Source of the DNA: Streptomyces sp. DT2A-34
GTDB taxonomy: Bacteria > Actinomycetota > Actinomycetes > Streptomycetales > Streptomycetaceae
Length of the DNA: 64,000 bases
NCBI RefSeq assembly: GCF_030499515.1
Contig: NZ_JASTWJ010000001.1
Coordinates: 5,188,001-5,252,000, forward strand
Reading direction: 5' to 3'
The translations under genes were made by a program, and so were the position numbers. Under the pieces are notes generated by a model. That model had not been told where the DNA came from. It did no database searches and was given only the letters and a program-made list of their open reading frames with translations. Below are positions 24,817 to 32,948 of this stretch, one piece after another. Each line of letters starts with the position of its first letter. Within the stretch, counting starts at the first letter, position 1.

Positions 24817-24996
24817 CTAGCTGCCGCCGCTGTTGGCGATCCACGTCATGAAGTCGCCGATGGCCTTGGCGGCGTCCGATATGCCCTCGAACCCTATCTC
24901 GACGTACCCGGCGGCCCCTTTCGGGTCCGTGATGATCACGTAGAGCACGAAGACCACGAGTACATAGACGGCGGCCTTCTTCGAATTCACCGCCAT
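24817..24996 (-). CDS. Small membrane-anchored protein
   Basis: 59 residues from ATG 24996 with GGGGAGG 7 nt upstream. One N-terminal transmembrane helix (AAVYVLVVFVLYVIITDP) follows MAVNSKK; the rest (GAAGYVEIGFEGISDAAKAI) is a short amphipathic helix. No domain recognised. Reading the frame further upstream would run into tRNA-Ser, so the short start is right. Confidence 0.75.
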   Translation of the reverse strand: MAVNSKKAAVYVLVVFVLYVIITDPKGAAGYVEIGFEGISDAAKAIGDFMTWIANSGGS

Positions 24997-25045
24997 CGCG
25001 GCCTCCCCTGTCACTTTTGCCCCATCGACCGCACATGATCGCACG

Positions 25046-25073
25046 AAGGGCCCCGTCTTTCGACGGGGCCCTT
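25046..25073 (-). terminator. Terminator downstream of tRNA-Ser
   Basis: Perfect 12-bp stem AAGGGCCCCGTC / GACGGGGCCCTT with a 4-nt loop, 8 bp beyond the 3' end of the tRNA. Confidence 0.85.
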
Positions 25074-25080
25074 CTGAGAG

Positions 25081-25165
25081 CGGTAGCGGAGGGATTTGAA
25101 CCCTCGGTGACTTGCGCCACACTCGCTTTCGAGGCGAGCTCCTTCGGCCGCTCGGACACGCTACC
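25081..25165 (-). tRNA. tRNA-Ser (anticodon CGA)
   Basis: 85 nt. The acceptor stem GGTAGCG pairs with CGCTACC, with discriminator G and no encoded CCA. The D-arm starts GTCCGAGC. The anticodon stem CTCGC / GCGAG encloses the loop CTCGAAA (anticodon CGA, reads UCG). A long variable arm as in class II tRNAs follows, and the T-arm contains GGTTCAAATCC. Followed by a strong hairpin. Confidence 0.95.
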
Positions 25166-25245
25166 AAGGGAGACCTTACAGCACGGTCGGCCGTGCTCTG
25201 AAATCCGTTTCCCGACGAGCCCCCGGTCAGGAGCCCGGCACCGGG

Positions 25246-25767
25246 TCAGCGGCCGCCGCGGAAGAAGTCGGTAAGGATCTGCGCGCACTCCTCGGCGAGT
25301 ACGCCCTCGATCACCTCGGGCCGGTGGTTGAGCCGCCGGTCGCGTACGACGTCCCAGAGGGAGCCCGCCGCGCCGGCCTTCTCGTCCCGGGCGCCGTAGA
25401 CGACCCGGTCGACCCGGGACTGCACGATCGCGCCGGCGCACATCGTGCAGGGCTCCAGCGTGACGACGAGCGTGCAGCCCGAGAGCCGCCACTCGCCCGC
25501 CCGTCGCCCACCACCGCCCTTGCCGGAGACGCTTCGCGCCGCCCCTCCCAACTTCGCCGCCGCCCGCCGGATCGCCAGGACCTCGGCGTGGGCGGTCGGA
25601 TCGCCGGTCGCCTCGCGTTCGTTGTGGCCGACTCCGAGGACCGTCCGGCCGTCGGCGGCCAGCACGACGGCGCCGACGGGTACGTCCCCGCCCCGGACGG
25701 CCAGTTCGGCCTCGTCCAGGGCGAGCCGCATCGCGGCCCGCCAGCGGTCGCGTATCGGGTCGGGCAC
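25246..25767 (-). CDS. tadA: tRNA adenosine(34) deaminase TadA
   Basis: 173 residues, the usual length. Converts A34 to inosine in tRNA-Arg(ACG). The zinc deaminase motifs are complete: PTAHAEVLAIR (His ligand and catalytic Glu) and TLEPCTMCAGAIV (two Cys ligands); the C-terminal ARDEKAGAAGSLWDVVRDRRLNHRPEV segment is typical of TadA. A Gly/Arg-rich loop (GKGGGGRRAGEWR) is inserted after the AAAKLGG helix. The gene for its associated protein lies 29 bp upstream on the same strand, and a tRNA gene follows. Confidence 0.95.
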   Translation of the reverse strand: MPDPIRDRWRAAMRLALDEAELAVRGGDVPVGAVVLAADGRTVLGVGHNEREATGDPTAHAEVLAIRRAAAKLGGAARSVSGKGGGGRRAGEWRLSGCTLVVTLEPCTMCAGAIVQSRVDRVVYGARDEKAGAAGSLWDVVRDRRLNHRPEVIEGVLAEECAQILTDFFRGGR

Positions 25768-25796
25768 CTCGGGCGCCGACTCCTGGTCGAACGAGG

Positions 25797-26327
25797 TCAG
25801 CGGACGGTCTCCAGCACCTCCGAGGCACCCAGCGCCTCGGCGATCGCGCCCAGCGCGTCGTCGGCGTCCAGGGCCTTCAGCTCCTTCTCGCTGACGCCGA
25901 GGTCGTCGAGGATCTCGGTATCGCCGACGGGGCTGTGCGGAACGGCTTCCGCGGAGCCGCCGTCCTCGTCGTCGTCGGAGTCGCCGTCCGGCTCCTCCGT
26001 ACCGTCGAGGTCGAGGGCGTCCAGGTCGGGGCCGTCGTCGCCGGGCTCCCTGCCGAGCAGTTCGTCGGTGAGCAGGATCTCCCCGTAACTGCTGCGGGCA
26101 GCGGCGGCGGCGTCCGAGACGTAGATCCGAGGGTCGTCCTCGCCGTCGATCCGGACGACGCCGAACCAGGCGTCCTCCTGCTCGATGAGCACCAGCACCG
26201 TGTCGTCCTCGGGGGAGGCTTCACGGGCCAGTTCGGCCAGGTCCGACAGGGTTTCCACATCGTCGAGCTCTGTGTCGCTCGCTTCCCACCCGTCTTCGGT
26301 GCGCGCGAGCAGTGCGGCGAAGTACAC
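25797..26327 (-). CDS. tRNA adenosine deaminase-associated protein
   Basis: 176 residues from GTG 26327, chosen for GGGAGAG upstream; ATG 26348 has no such site. Conserved actinobacterial protein always next to tadA. N-terminal domain YFAALLARTEDGWEASDTEL then LAELAREASPEDDTVLVLIEQ; the middle (about 95-130) is very acidic (EEPDGDSDDDEDGGS); the C-terminus DADDALGAIAEALGASEVLE is helical. Function is inferred only from conserved neighbourhood. Confidence 0.85.
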   Translation of the reverse strand: MYFAALLARTEDGWEASDTELDDVETLSDLAELAREASPEDDTVLVLIEQEDAWFGVVRIDGEDDPRIYVSDAAAAARSSYGEILLTDELLGREPGDDGPDLDALDLDGTEEPDGDSDDDEDGGSAEAVPHSPVGDTEILDDLGVSEKELKALDADDALGAIAEALGASEVLETVR

Positions 26328-26640
26328 CGTGACTCTCCCACTGGTCATAGGCGTGCCGGTTGGGGGTCCCCCCGGCGGAGGTTGGGGTGGGGAGAGCTGT
26401 GCTCCGAGCCCACCCACTCGGAATCGTGGCAGAAACAAGGCGTTCAGGGGACGTCTTCGGCTCCCTGTGTCCGGCAGTTTTGATCGCGTTGTCCCGGGAG
26501 AGGCGCGAGCACCTCCGCAAAGGACCGACCAGCACAGTCGTTGCTGCCACGTGCGGATCGTACGCGGCTTTTCCAGGTGTCCACGCACGCCCACCGCCGC
26601 AACGCACCCGCGGACCGCGGATCTCCCCCGACGCCTCCCT

Positions 26641-26835
26641 CTACCAGCGGAACGTCCGCATACGCACCGCGTGACGCAGGCGGGCCACCTTGGCGCGCCG
26701 TGGCTGGACGCGGTCGCGCAGTTCGCGGGCCTCGGCGAGTTCCCGCAGGAACCGGTCCCGGCGCCGACGGCGCGCGACGTCGGTCTCCTCCGGCGTGTCC
26801 TGCGCGGGATCCGCTGGGGACTCAGGATCAGGCAT
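26641..26835 (-). CDS. Small basic conserved protein
   Basis: 64 residues from ATG 26835 with GGTGGTGAG upstream. The N-terminus is acidic/Pro-rich ([19 protein letters not shown]), followed by a basic, probably helical part ([20 protein letters not shown]) and the end [11 protein letters not shown] recognise the type as a conserved Streptomyces hypothetical between the tadA cluster and upp, without known function. The 310 bp between it and the deaminase-associated gene show no further gene. Confidence 0.65.
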   Translation of the reverse strand: MPDPESPADPAQDTPEETDVARRRRRDRFLRELAEARELRDRVQPRRAKVARLRHAVRMRTFRW

Positions 26836-26987
26836 CGGCTCACCACCCCCGGGTACGTCCCTCCCACTTTCCCTCCGATGGGCGGTTTGATGCCGACTCG
26901 GATTCAAGAGGGGGGAGGGCGGAGCCCTCTCGAGCAGGGCGGTGGTGGGCGACGGGTGGGCGTGCGAGCACCGTTACTGTTGTGGAC

Positions 26988-27623
26988 ATGCGTCTCCACG
27001 TCGTCGACCACCCTCTGGTCGCCCACAAACTCACCACGCTGCGCGACCAGCGCACCGACTCCGCGACCTTCCGGCGGCTCGCCGACGAACTGGTCACCCT
27101 GCTCGCCTACGAGGCCACGCGGGACGTGCGCACCGAAGCGGTCGACATCACGACCCCGGTCACCGACACCACCGGCGTCAAGCTCTCCCACCCGCGGCCC
27201 CTGGTGGTGCCGATCCTGCGGGCCGGTCTCGGCATGCTGGACGGCATGGTCCGGCTGCTGCCGACCGCCGAGGTGGGCTTCCTGGGCATGATCCGCAACG
27301 AGGAGACCCTTGAGGCCTCCACGTACGCCTCGCGCATGCCGGAGGACCTTTCCGGCCGTCAGGTATACGTGCTGGACCCGATGCTGGCCACGGGTGGCAC
27401 GCTGGTCGCGGCGATCCGGGAGCTCATCAAGCGGGGTGCCGATGACGTGACCGCCGTGGTGCTTCTGGCCGCGCCCGAGGGTGTGGAGCTGATGGAGCGG
27501 GAGCTGGCGGGGACGCCGGTGACGGTGGTGACGGCCGCGGTGGATGACCATCTGAACGAGCACGGGTACATCGTGCCGGGGCTGGGGGACGCGGGGGATC
27601 GTCTTTACGGCGCGGCCGAGTAG
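26988..27623 (+). CDS. upp: Uracil phosphoribosyltransferase
   Basis: 211 residues, standard length. Makes UMP from uracil and PRPP in pyrimidine salvage. Motifs: [31 protein letters not shown]-binding [18 protein letters not shown] and the C-terminal uracil-binding [23 protein letters not shown]. No Shine-Dalgarno is visible; a -10-like TACTGT (26975-26980) lies just upstream, so the transcript may be leaderless. Followed by a copy of the intergenic repeat. Confidence 0.95.
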   Translation: MRLHVVDHPLVAHKLTTLRDQRTDSATFRRLADELVTLLAYEATRDVRTEAVDITTPVTDTTGVKLSHPRPLVVPILRAGLGMLDGMVRLLPTAEVGFLGMIRNEETLEASTYASRMPEDLSGRQVYVLDPMLATGGTLVAAIRELIKRGADDVTAVVLLAAPEGVELMERELAGTPVTVVTAAVDDHLNEHGYIVPGLGDAGDRLYGAAE

Positions 27624-27680
27624 GGGGCAGATCGCCTGTTCGCCGTAGGGGTGCGGTGTGTCGGCGGCTACGGGTTCGTT

Positions 27681-27744
27681 GTGGCTGGTCGCGCCCACGC
27701 GGCGGAGCCGCATATCGGCACAGCCCCGCGCCCCTTTGGGGCGC
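27681..27744 (+). repeat. Streptomyces intergenic repeat element, copy 3
   Basis: Same element as at 15251-15305, between the convergent upp and LytR_C genes. It ends with GCGCCCC-TTT-GGGGCGC, a perfect 7-bp hairpin, which supports a terminator role for the element. Confidence 0.8.
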
Positions 27745-27747
27745 TTC

Positions 27748-28395
27748 TCAGCAGCCCCTCTTTGAAGCACCGGGCGTCGGCTCGGGGTTGGCCAGTGCGG
27801 TCAGCGCCTTGTCGGCGTCCGCCTTCTTTGTCAGGCCCTTGAACTTGTCGCCGATGATCAGGTCGACGGCCGTGCCCTTGCGGGCGGCTTCGGCGCGGTA
27901 TTCGGCGTTGCCGAGCTGGGTGGCGAGGACGGGCAGCGAGGTGTCCAGGGCCGAGTCCGGGCCGAGCAGTAGCCCGGTGCCCTTGACCTTCTTGTCGAAC
28001 TGCTTCGTCGCGTTGCCCACGTCACCGATCTTGAAGCCGCGCTTCTTCAGCTCGTCCGCGGTCTGCTTGGCGAGGCCGCTGCGGGTGGTGGCGTTGAAGA
28101 CGTTGACGGTGATCTTGGCCGGCTCGGGCAGTGGCCCCGTGGCCGTAGGCGTGGCCGAGGGGGTCGCCCTGGTCCCGCAGCCGGCCTTGGTGCCGGCTGC
28201 CGAAGCCTTTCCGCCGCCCCCGGTGAACAGGTCGATGAGCTGCAGGGTGCCCCACCCGATCATGCCGAGTACGGCGACGGAGGCGACGGCGGCGGCGACG
28301 AGCCTGCCGCGCCGCCGACGGCGCCGCATCCGCGGGTACTTGTCCCCCTTGATGCGGTACTGGCCGCCCATGCCAGGGGGAGTCAGCATGCTCAT
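27748..28395 (-). CDS. LytR_C-domain membrane protein
   Basis: 215 residues. A cytoplasmic N-terminus rich in Arg (PRMRRRRRRGR) precedes one transmembrane helix (about 32-54, LVAAAVASVAVLGMIGWGTL). After a Thr/Pro linker comes a LytR C-terminal domain at about 92-190: ITVNVFNATTRSGLAKQTAD, ELKKRGFKIGDVGNA, ADLIIG-type end. Such domains are found attached to or near LytR-CpsA-Psr cell-wall ligases, and may bind envelope glycopolymers. Here it is free-standing. Confidence 0.88.
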   Translation of the reverse strand: MSMLTPPGMGGQYRIKGDKYPRMRRRRRRGRLVAAAVASVAVLGMIGWGTLQLIDLFTGGGGKASAAGTKAGCGTRATPSATPTATGPLPEPAKITVNVFNATTRSGLAKQTADELKKRGFKIGDVGNATKQFDKKVKGTGLLLGPDSALDTSLPVLATQLGNAEYRAEAARKGTAVDLIIGDKFKGLTKKADADKALTALANPEPTPGASKRGC

Positions 28396-28506
28396 GGGCG
28401 CAGCGTAGTGCTCCTGGGCGGCAATGCCTACTAGATGATCATTCGACGGCGCTCAGTCCAACCCGAAAGGGCCAACTGTGCGGGCGTGGGGGTGTCGGCC
28501 CCCGGG

Positions 28507-28803
28507 TCAGTCCAGTTCCAGGACTCTCGCGTGCAGCACCTGGCGCTGCTGGAGCGCCGCGCGCACCGCGCGGTGGAGGCCGTCCTCCAGATACAGGTCG
28601 CCCTGCCACTTCACGACGTGCGCGAAGAGGTCGCCGTAGAACGTCGAGTCCTCGGCGAGCAGGGTTTCCAGATCGAGCTGGCCCTTGGTCGTCACGAGCT
28701 GATCGAGGCGGACCGGGCGCGGCGCGACGTCCGCCCACTGCCGGGTGCTTTCCCGGCCGTGGTCGGGGTACGGCCGGCCGTTTCCGATGCGCTTGAAGAT
28801 CAC
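28507..28803 (-). CDS. ParB/sulfiredoxin-like small protein
   Basis: 98 residues. It reads MIFKRIGNGRPYPDHG, then VRLDQLVTTKGQLDLETLL, and LYLEDGLHRAVRAAL; the last is the DGxHR loop of ParB/Srx-fold domains that bind nucleotides. Highly conserved in Streptomyces in my memory and sometimes labelled VapB antitoxin, but no toxin gene is adjacent. Role unknown. Confidence 0.75.
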   Translation of the reverse strand: MIFKRIGNGRPYPDHGRESTRQWADVAPRPVRLDQLVTTKGQLDLETLLAEDSTFYGDLFAHVVKWQGDLYLEDGLHRAVRAALQQRQVLHARVLELD

Positions 28804-29101
28804 ACGGAAAGCCTACCGGTCAAGACCTTCCGGGCGCAGCCATGGCGACGGAGTGCGGCACTGGAAAAGACGCGACAAAAAGGGACGGACCGGGAGGGGG
28901 TGGCGGAACGGCGGCCCGATCGGAAGCCGGAACGGCGCCGAACGGAAGCCGCGGACGGCGGCCGGGGCCGAGCCGAACGCCTGATTCGCTCGAAAGGAGG
29001 CGGGGATGCGCGGGCGGTGTGCACAGGCTGTGGACAGGGATCGATCGGTACGTGGCGGAGGCCGGGGTTCCCGTAGGAGGCCCGCCTCCGCCACATCGGC
29101 G
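28804..29101. other. Non-coding stretch with hairpin and paired DnaA-box-like sites
   Basis: No convincing gene. Two near-DnaA boxes, TGTGCACAG (29018-29026) and TGTGGACAG (29029-29037), lie 11 bp apart; the second is 8/9 to the reverse complement of TTGTCCACA. A hairpin with perfect 11-bp arms GTGGCGGAGGC (29052-29062) and GCCTCCGCCAC (29084-29094) follows and probably terminates the minus-strand gene at 29102. Confidence 0.5.
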
Positions 29102-29227
29102 TCAGCGGCGCTCCCGTTCCTTCGGGGGCTGCTGCGGGTTCTCCTTCCGCACCTGCGGTTTCGGGGCGTTGCGTACGGCCTCCGCGCGCAGCAGGGCGCG
29201 CAGGACCGCGTAAGGGTCGGTGGGCAT
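29102..29227 (-). CDS. 41-residue conserved peptide
   Basis: ATG 29227 has a strong AAGGAG site 7 nt upstream. The product begins MPTDPYAVLRALLRAEAVRN and ends PQQPPKERERR: an N-terminal amphipathic helix and a basic Pro-rich tail. The frame is open further upstream, but that part is Ala/Arg/Pro noise antisense to the secreted-protein frame. Probably co-transcribed with the gene at 29275-29610. Confidence 0.55.
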   Translation of the reverse strand: MPTDPYAVLRALLRAEAVRNAPKPQVRKENPQQPPKERERR

Positions 29228-29274
29228 TGCTGTGCTCCTTGTGGTCGTGTCGGCTGACCTCGTCGCGGGGTCTG

Positions 29275-29610
29275 TCAGCAGCGCAGGACCACAGTGCGCA
29301 GGATGTACGGCACGTACGGCGGCCGGGGCGGCGCGGGGCGGGCGAGGCAGGCCGAGACGCCGGGCGGCGCCTGCTTCGGCAGGGGTGCGGGACGCAGCCG
29401 TACGGTGTTGCGCCGGTCGGGGCGGGCCAGGGGCCGCAGGAGTGTGTCGAGGGCGTCGTGCTCGGCGAGCTCGCCGGAGGCGCCGGAGGCACCGGCCGCC
29501 AGGGGCACGGCGTGCACCTGCGTGTGCGCGCCCGGCACCAGCAGGGCGAGCAGCAGCACGAGGACACGCAGCCAGGCGTGGCTGAGCAGGGGACGTCGTG
29601 CGGTGCTCAC
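29275..29610 (-). CDS. Small secreted protein
   Basis: 111 residues with GTG start at 29610 and GGGGAG upstream. A signal peptide MSTARRPLLSHAWLRVLVLL then LALLVPGAHT with AHT/QVHA cleavage region is clear. The mature part is Arg/Pro-rich (RPDRRNTVRLRPAPLPKQAP) and ends PPYVPYILRTVVLRC. No known domain. Lies 47 bp upstream of the 41-residue peptide gene. Confidence 0.6.
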   Translation of the reverse strand: MSTARRPLLSHAWLRVLVLLLALLVPGAHTQVHAVPLAAGASGASGELAEHDALDTLLRPLARPDRRNTVRLRPAPLPKQAPPGVSACLARPAPPRPPYVPYILRTVVLRC

Positions 29611-29696
29611 GGAAGGTCATCTCCCCGGCGGCCGTACGGTGATCACCGCGTCGGACGTGAGATCCGCCCGCACGGCGTACCGGGGCGCGGCGGGTA

Positions 29697-30377
29697 TCAC
29701 AGCTCGTGCGGGACCTGGCGGGCCCGCGTCCGCATCCGGAGGCCGGTGATGATCTCGACGATGCCGACCGCCACGAGCCACCATCCGGCGAGCAGCATGA
29801 GCACGGTGACCGACTCGATCGGGGAGTCGATCAGCACGATGCCGCCGACGAAGGTGATGCCCCCGAGGAAGATCTGCCAGCCGCGGGCCGGCATGGACTT
29901 GTCGGAGGCGGCGGCCAGGGTCTGGGTGATGCCGCGGATGAGCCAGCCGATGCCGATCCACAGGGCGAGCAGCAGGACCGACTGCATCGGGCGGCGGAAG
30001 CAGAACAGGCCGAGGAGCACCGACAGGGAGCCGCTGATGAAGGCCAGCACCCGCAGCGAGGTCGTCCGGTGCGTGCCGAAGGCGGAGACCAGCTGGAACA
30101 CGCCGCTGATCAGGAGGTAGAGGCCGAAGAGGACACCGGAGACGAAGAGCGGGGCGCCCGGCCAGACCAGGACCAGGATGCCCAGGGCCAGGGAGGCGAC
30201 CCCGGTGAGCAGAACGATCTGCCAGGCGGCGCGGGAGAGAGCGTGCAGCGGCCCCTCGAACGGCGGCTCGGGCTCATGGGACGTCCCTGGCCCGGGGGGC
30301 CCGGGTGGGTGACCGGCGTGGACCCGGCGGTCGTCGTAGTCCCGGCCGTAGGGGGAGCCGGTCGGTGCCTCGCTCAT
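29697..30377 (-). CDS. HdeD/DUF308-family membrane protein
   Basis: 226 residues from ATG 30377; an ATG at 30413 would add 12 residues and cannot be excluded. After a Pro/Gly-rich N-terminus (1-45) six helices in three hairpins follow (IVLLTGVASLALGILVLVWP, FVSGVLFGLYLLISGVFQLV, FISGSLSVLLGLFCF and so on), the DUF308 repeat seen in E. coli HdeD acid-resistance protein. Function in actinobacteria is unknown. Confidence 0.82.
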   Translation of the reverse strand: MSEAPTGSPYGRDYDDRRVHAGHPPGPPGPGTSHEPEPPFEGPLHALSRAAWQIVLLTGVASLALGILVLVWPGAPLFVSGVLFGLYLLISGVFQLVSAFGTHRTTSLRVLAFISGSLSVLLGLFCFRRPMQSVLLLALWIGIGWLIRGITQTLAAASDKSMPARGWQIFLGGITFVGGIVLIDSPIESVTVLMLLAGWWLVAVGIVEIITGLRMRTRARQVPHEL

Positions 30378-30413
30378 GCTCCATGCTGCGAACGAGGCCA
30401 CCGGCTCCGCCAT

Positions 30414-30750
30414 CTGAAGGGGTCCACTCGACTGACGTCTGCTGCGGGGGTGTTTACGGGGCGGTCGGCTGCGGCCGGGCTGCTCCTGGTCGGGCGGGGC
30501 GGCGTCGGAGGCGTACGGCGAAGGGGGCGCGGGTCAGCGCGCCCCTATGTCGAGCGTGCGGGCGGCCGGGGCGGCCGGGGTAGTCGGGGCGGCCGGGCTG
30601 CCGCTCCCGGGCCGGAGCCGCCCCGCGGCCGCGTGTGCCGGACGGTTGCCGTCGGGCCGGCGCCCCCGCCGATCGTCACTGTCGGGCTGGTGCTCCGCCT
30701 GCCGGCCATCACCGTGGCCGGCGCTCCCGGGCCGGGCGGGCGGTGGTGGG
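30414..30750. other. Stretch without a recognisable gene
   Basis: About 340 bp of very GC-rich sequence with GGCGGCCGGGG repeats (about 30560-30600). Open frames exist on both strands but have Arg/Gly/Pro-rich low-complexity products. I see no promoter or RNA gene. Confidence 0.5.
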
Positions 30751-31344
30751 CTACTTGCCGGAGGCCTTCGCTGCCTTGGCCGCTGCCTTCAGTTCCTGTT
30801 TGTGGGCCCGTACCTTGGCCAGGGACTCGGGGCCGGTGATGTCGGCGACGGAGCGGAAGGACTTCGGCTCGCCGTAGGCGCCGGCGGCCTCCTGCCAGCC
30901 CTTGGGGCGTATGTTCAGTTGCTTGCCCAGGAGGGCGAGGAAGATCTGGGCCTTCTGCTTGCCGAAGCCGGGCAGGTCCTCCAGGCGGCGCAGCAGTTCC
31001 CGGCCGTCGTCGACGCCCTTCCAGACGAGCTCGGCGTCACCGTCGTAGTGCTCGACGAGGTACTGGCAGAGCTGCTGGATCCGCTTGGCCATCGAGCCCG
31101 GGTAGCGGTGCACGGCCGGCTTCTCGGAGAGGAGGGACGCGAACGCCTCCGGGGCCTGGGCGGCGATGTCGTGGGCGTCCAGGTCGTCCGTGCCGAGGCG
31201 GTCCGCGATCGTGCGGGGGCCCTTGAACGCCCACTCCATCGGAACCTGCTGGTCCAGCAGCATGCCGACCAGCGCGGCGAGCGGGCTGCGGCCGAGGAGT
31301 GCGTCGGCCTCGGGGTCCTGGGCGAGGTGCAGGGTGACGTCCAT
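30751..31344 (-). CDS. HhH-GPD-type base-excision DNA repair protein
   Basis: 197 residues from ATG 31344 (ATG 31356 possible). It reads LLGRSPLAALVGMLLDQQVP, WAFKGPRTIADRLG, and the helix-hairpin-helix LEDLPGFGKQKAQIFLALLG followed by a GWQEAAG segment; this is the actinobacterial HhH-GPD family. The catalytic Lys/Asp of DNA glycosylases is not obvious, so activity is uncertain. Lies 25 bp downstream of the FG-GAP gene on the same strand. Confidence 0.85.
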   Translation of the reverse strand: MDVTLHLAQDPEADALLGRSPLAALVGMLLDQQVPMEWAFKGPRTIADRLGTDDLDAHDIAAQAPEAFASLLSEKPAVHRYPGSMAKRIQQLCQYLVEHYDGDAELVWKGVDDGRELLRRLEDLPGFGKQKAQIFLALLGKQLNIRPKGWQEAAGAYGEPKSFRSVADITGPESLAKVRAHKQELKAAAKAAKASGK

Positions 31345-31369
31345 GACCCCGATCATGTCGTGGCCGGCG

Positions 31370-32857
31370 TCAGTTCTCCACGTGAGGACTGGTGAGGGCG
31401 GCGCCGAAGCCGGCGTCCATGCCCCGGACCGTGACGCCGGCACCCTTGCCGCACAGGTTGACCGAGCCGCTCGTGACCGGGCCGGAGGCCGAGCCGCGGG
31501 CGACCCAGACGCAGCCGTCGCTGTTCTCGCCGGGTGCGCCGACCACCGCCTCGGCCTTGCCGTCCTTGTTCAGGTCGGCGAGATGGACGGTCCCGCCGAA
31601 CTGGTCGCCCGTCTCGACGGAGCCGGGCACACCCGCCGTGTCCTGGGTGTAACCGGCGGCCCTGGTGGTGGTCAGGCCGGTGGCGGAGCCGCGCAGCAGC
31701 ACGGCGGTGCCCGCCGAGGCGCGCGAGCCGATCGCCTCCTCCGGGGAGCCGACCAGGACGTCGGCGTACCCGTCGGCGTTGACGTCGCCCACGCTCAGGG
31801 ACTGGCCGAACCAGTCGCCCCACTCCGCGCTGCCGGGGACACCGGCCGTGTCCTGGTGGAAGACCTTCGGCTTCTGCTCGGCGGTGATGCCCTGGGCGCT
31901 GCCGTAGAGAACCTGGATCTCGCCCCCGCGACGGGCCGCCGGCGTGGGCGCGTTGAAGTGGGAGTCGTCGCCCGCGATACCGGTGACGAGGTCGCCGTAG
32001 CCGTCGCCGTTGATGTCGCCGATCCGACCCGCGTGGCCGTCGGCGTACGGTAGCTCGACGCCCTGGTTGACGAGAGGGTCCTCGGAGCCGGGGGCGCCGG
32101 CGTCGAGGGTCACCGGTCCGCGGATGTCGCCGTCGGTGGGGCCGGCCAGGTAGAAGCGCTCGGCCTTGCCGTCGCCGTTCACGTCGCCCATCACCACGCC
32201 ACGGGCGTTCTCCCGCCACTCCAGATAGCGGGAGGCGGCCTGGCCGGTGCGGGTGAAGGGGCCGCTGTAGGACGCGACGTGGCAGCCCGAGCCGATGCCG
32301 ACCTCCGGGGCGCCGTCGCCGTTCATGTCTCCGGCGGCGAGGGACATGCCGAAGCGGCAGTAGATCCTGTCTTCGCCGTACCCGGTCGGAGGGGCGATGT
32401 TCGCGCCGCCCTTCAGTCCGCTCGGCCCGCCCCACACCACGGTCACCGAGCCCCGCGACTCGGCGTCGCCGACATCCTCGCCCGGGGCGCCGACGAGCAG
32501 GTCGGCGTAGCCGTCCCGGTCCAGGTCGGCGGCGGCCACCGTCCTGCCGAAGCGGTCGGACTCCTCGGCGGTACCGGGGATCCCGGTCGTCGCCTGGGTG
32601 ATGACCGTGCGGCGGGTGGTGCTCACCGAGGACGCCGAGCCGTAGAGCACGACGACCGAACCGGCCTCCTCCACCGTGCCGTTGGCGGCGCCCGGCGCGC
32701 CGACCGCCAGATCGCGGTAGCCGTCACCGTTGAAGTCGTCCTGCACAGCGGCTGTGTTGGCGCCCTTGAAGGGGGCGGCGGCGGAGGACGTCACGGGGGT
32801 GAGGGTGACGGCGACGGACGCGGTGAGTACCGCGGCGGCCGTGACTGCTCTGCGCAA
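31370..32857 (-). CDS. Secreted FG-GAP / integrin-alpha beta-propeller protein
   Basis: 495 residues with TTG start at 32857 and GAGGAG upstream. Signal peptide 1-27 (AVTAAAVLTASVAVTLTPVTSSAAA). Seven FG-GAP blades are recognisable by Ca-binding loops of DxNxDG type: DDFNGDGYRD, ADLDRDGYAD, GDMNGDGAPE, GDVNGDGKAE, GDINGDGYGD, GDVNADGYAD, ADLNKDGKAE. Such propellers are extracellular adhesion or scaffold modules, common in large numbers in Streptomyces. Partner unknown. Confidence 0.9.
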   Translation of the reverse strand: MRRAVTAAAVLTASVAVTLTPVTSSAAAPFKGANTAAVQDDFNGDGYRDLAVGAPGAANGTVEEAGSVVVLYGSASSVSTTRRTVITQATTGIPGTAEESDRFGRTVAAADLDRDGYADLLVGAPGEDVGDAESRGSVTVVWGGPSGLKGGANIAPPTGYGEDRIYCRFGMSLAAGDMNGDGAPEVGIGSGCHVASYSGPFTRTGQAASRYLEWRENARGVVMGDVNGDGKAERFYLAGPTDGDIRGPVTLDAGAPGSEDPLVNQGVELPYADGHAGRIGDINGDGYGDLVTGIAGDDSHFNAPTPAARRGGEIQVLYGSAQGITAEQKPKVFHQDTAGVPGSAEWGDWFGQSLSVGDVNADGYADVLVGSPEEAIGSRASAGTAVLLRGSATGLTTTRAAGYTQDTAGVPGSVETGDQFGGTVHLADLNKDGKAEAVVGAPGENSDGCVWVARGSASGPVTSGSVNLCGKGAGVTVRGMDAGFGAALTSPHVEN

Positions 32858-32948
32858 AGGGGCTCCTCGACTCGTGCGACAGACGCCCCTCTTGACGCAC
32901 CAGGCGCACGAACGGTTGTACGCCCACGCCCCGCAGCCGCGCGCCCGG

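Noticed and set aside
24997..25167. Upstream extension of the small membrane protein gene (116 residues instead of 59)
   Set aside because: The added part runs through tRNA-Ser and its terminator and has no ribosome-binding site; ATG 24996 has GGGGAGG.
28507..28803. Toxin-antitoxin system
   Set aside because: The protein is sometimes labelled an antitoxin, but no toxin gene lies on either side and its motif is ParB/Srx-like.
29228..29620. N-terminal extension of the 41-residue peptide to 172 residues
   Set aside because: The extension is Ala/Arg/Pro noise in another frame of the secreted-protein gene, which has a proper signal peptide; AAGGAG points to the short start.
30547..31395. Long plus-strand open frame opposite the HhH-GPD gene
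   Set aside because: Antisense frame kept open by GC-rich third positions; the minus-strand product has clear HhH motifs while this one has none.
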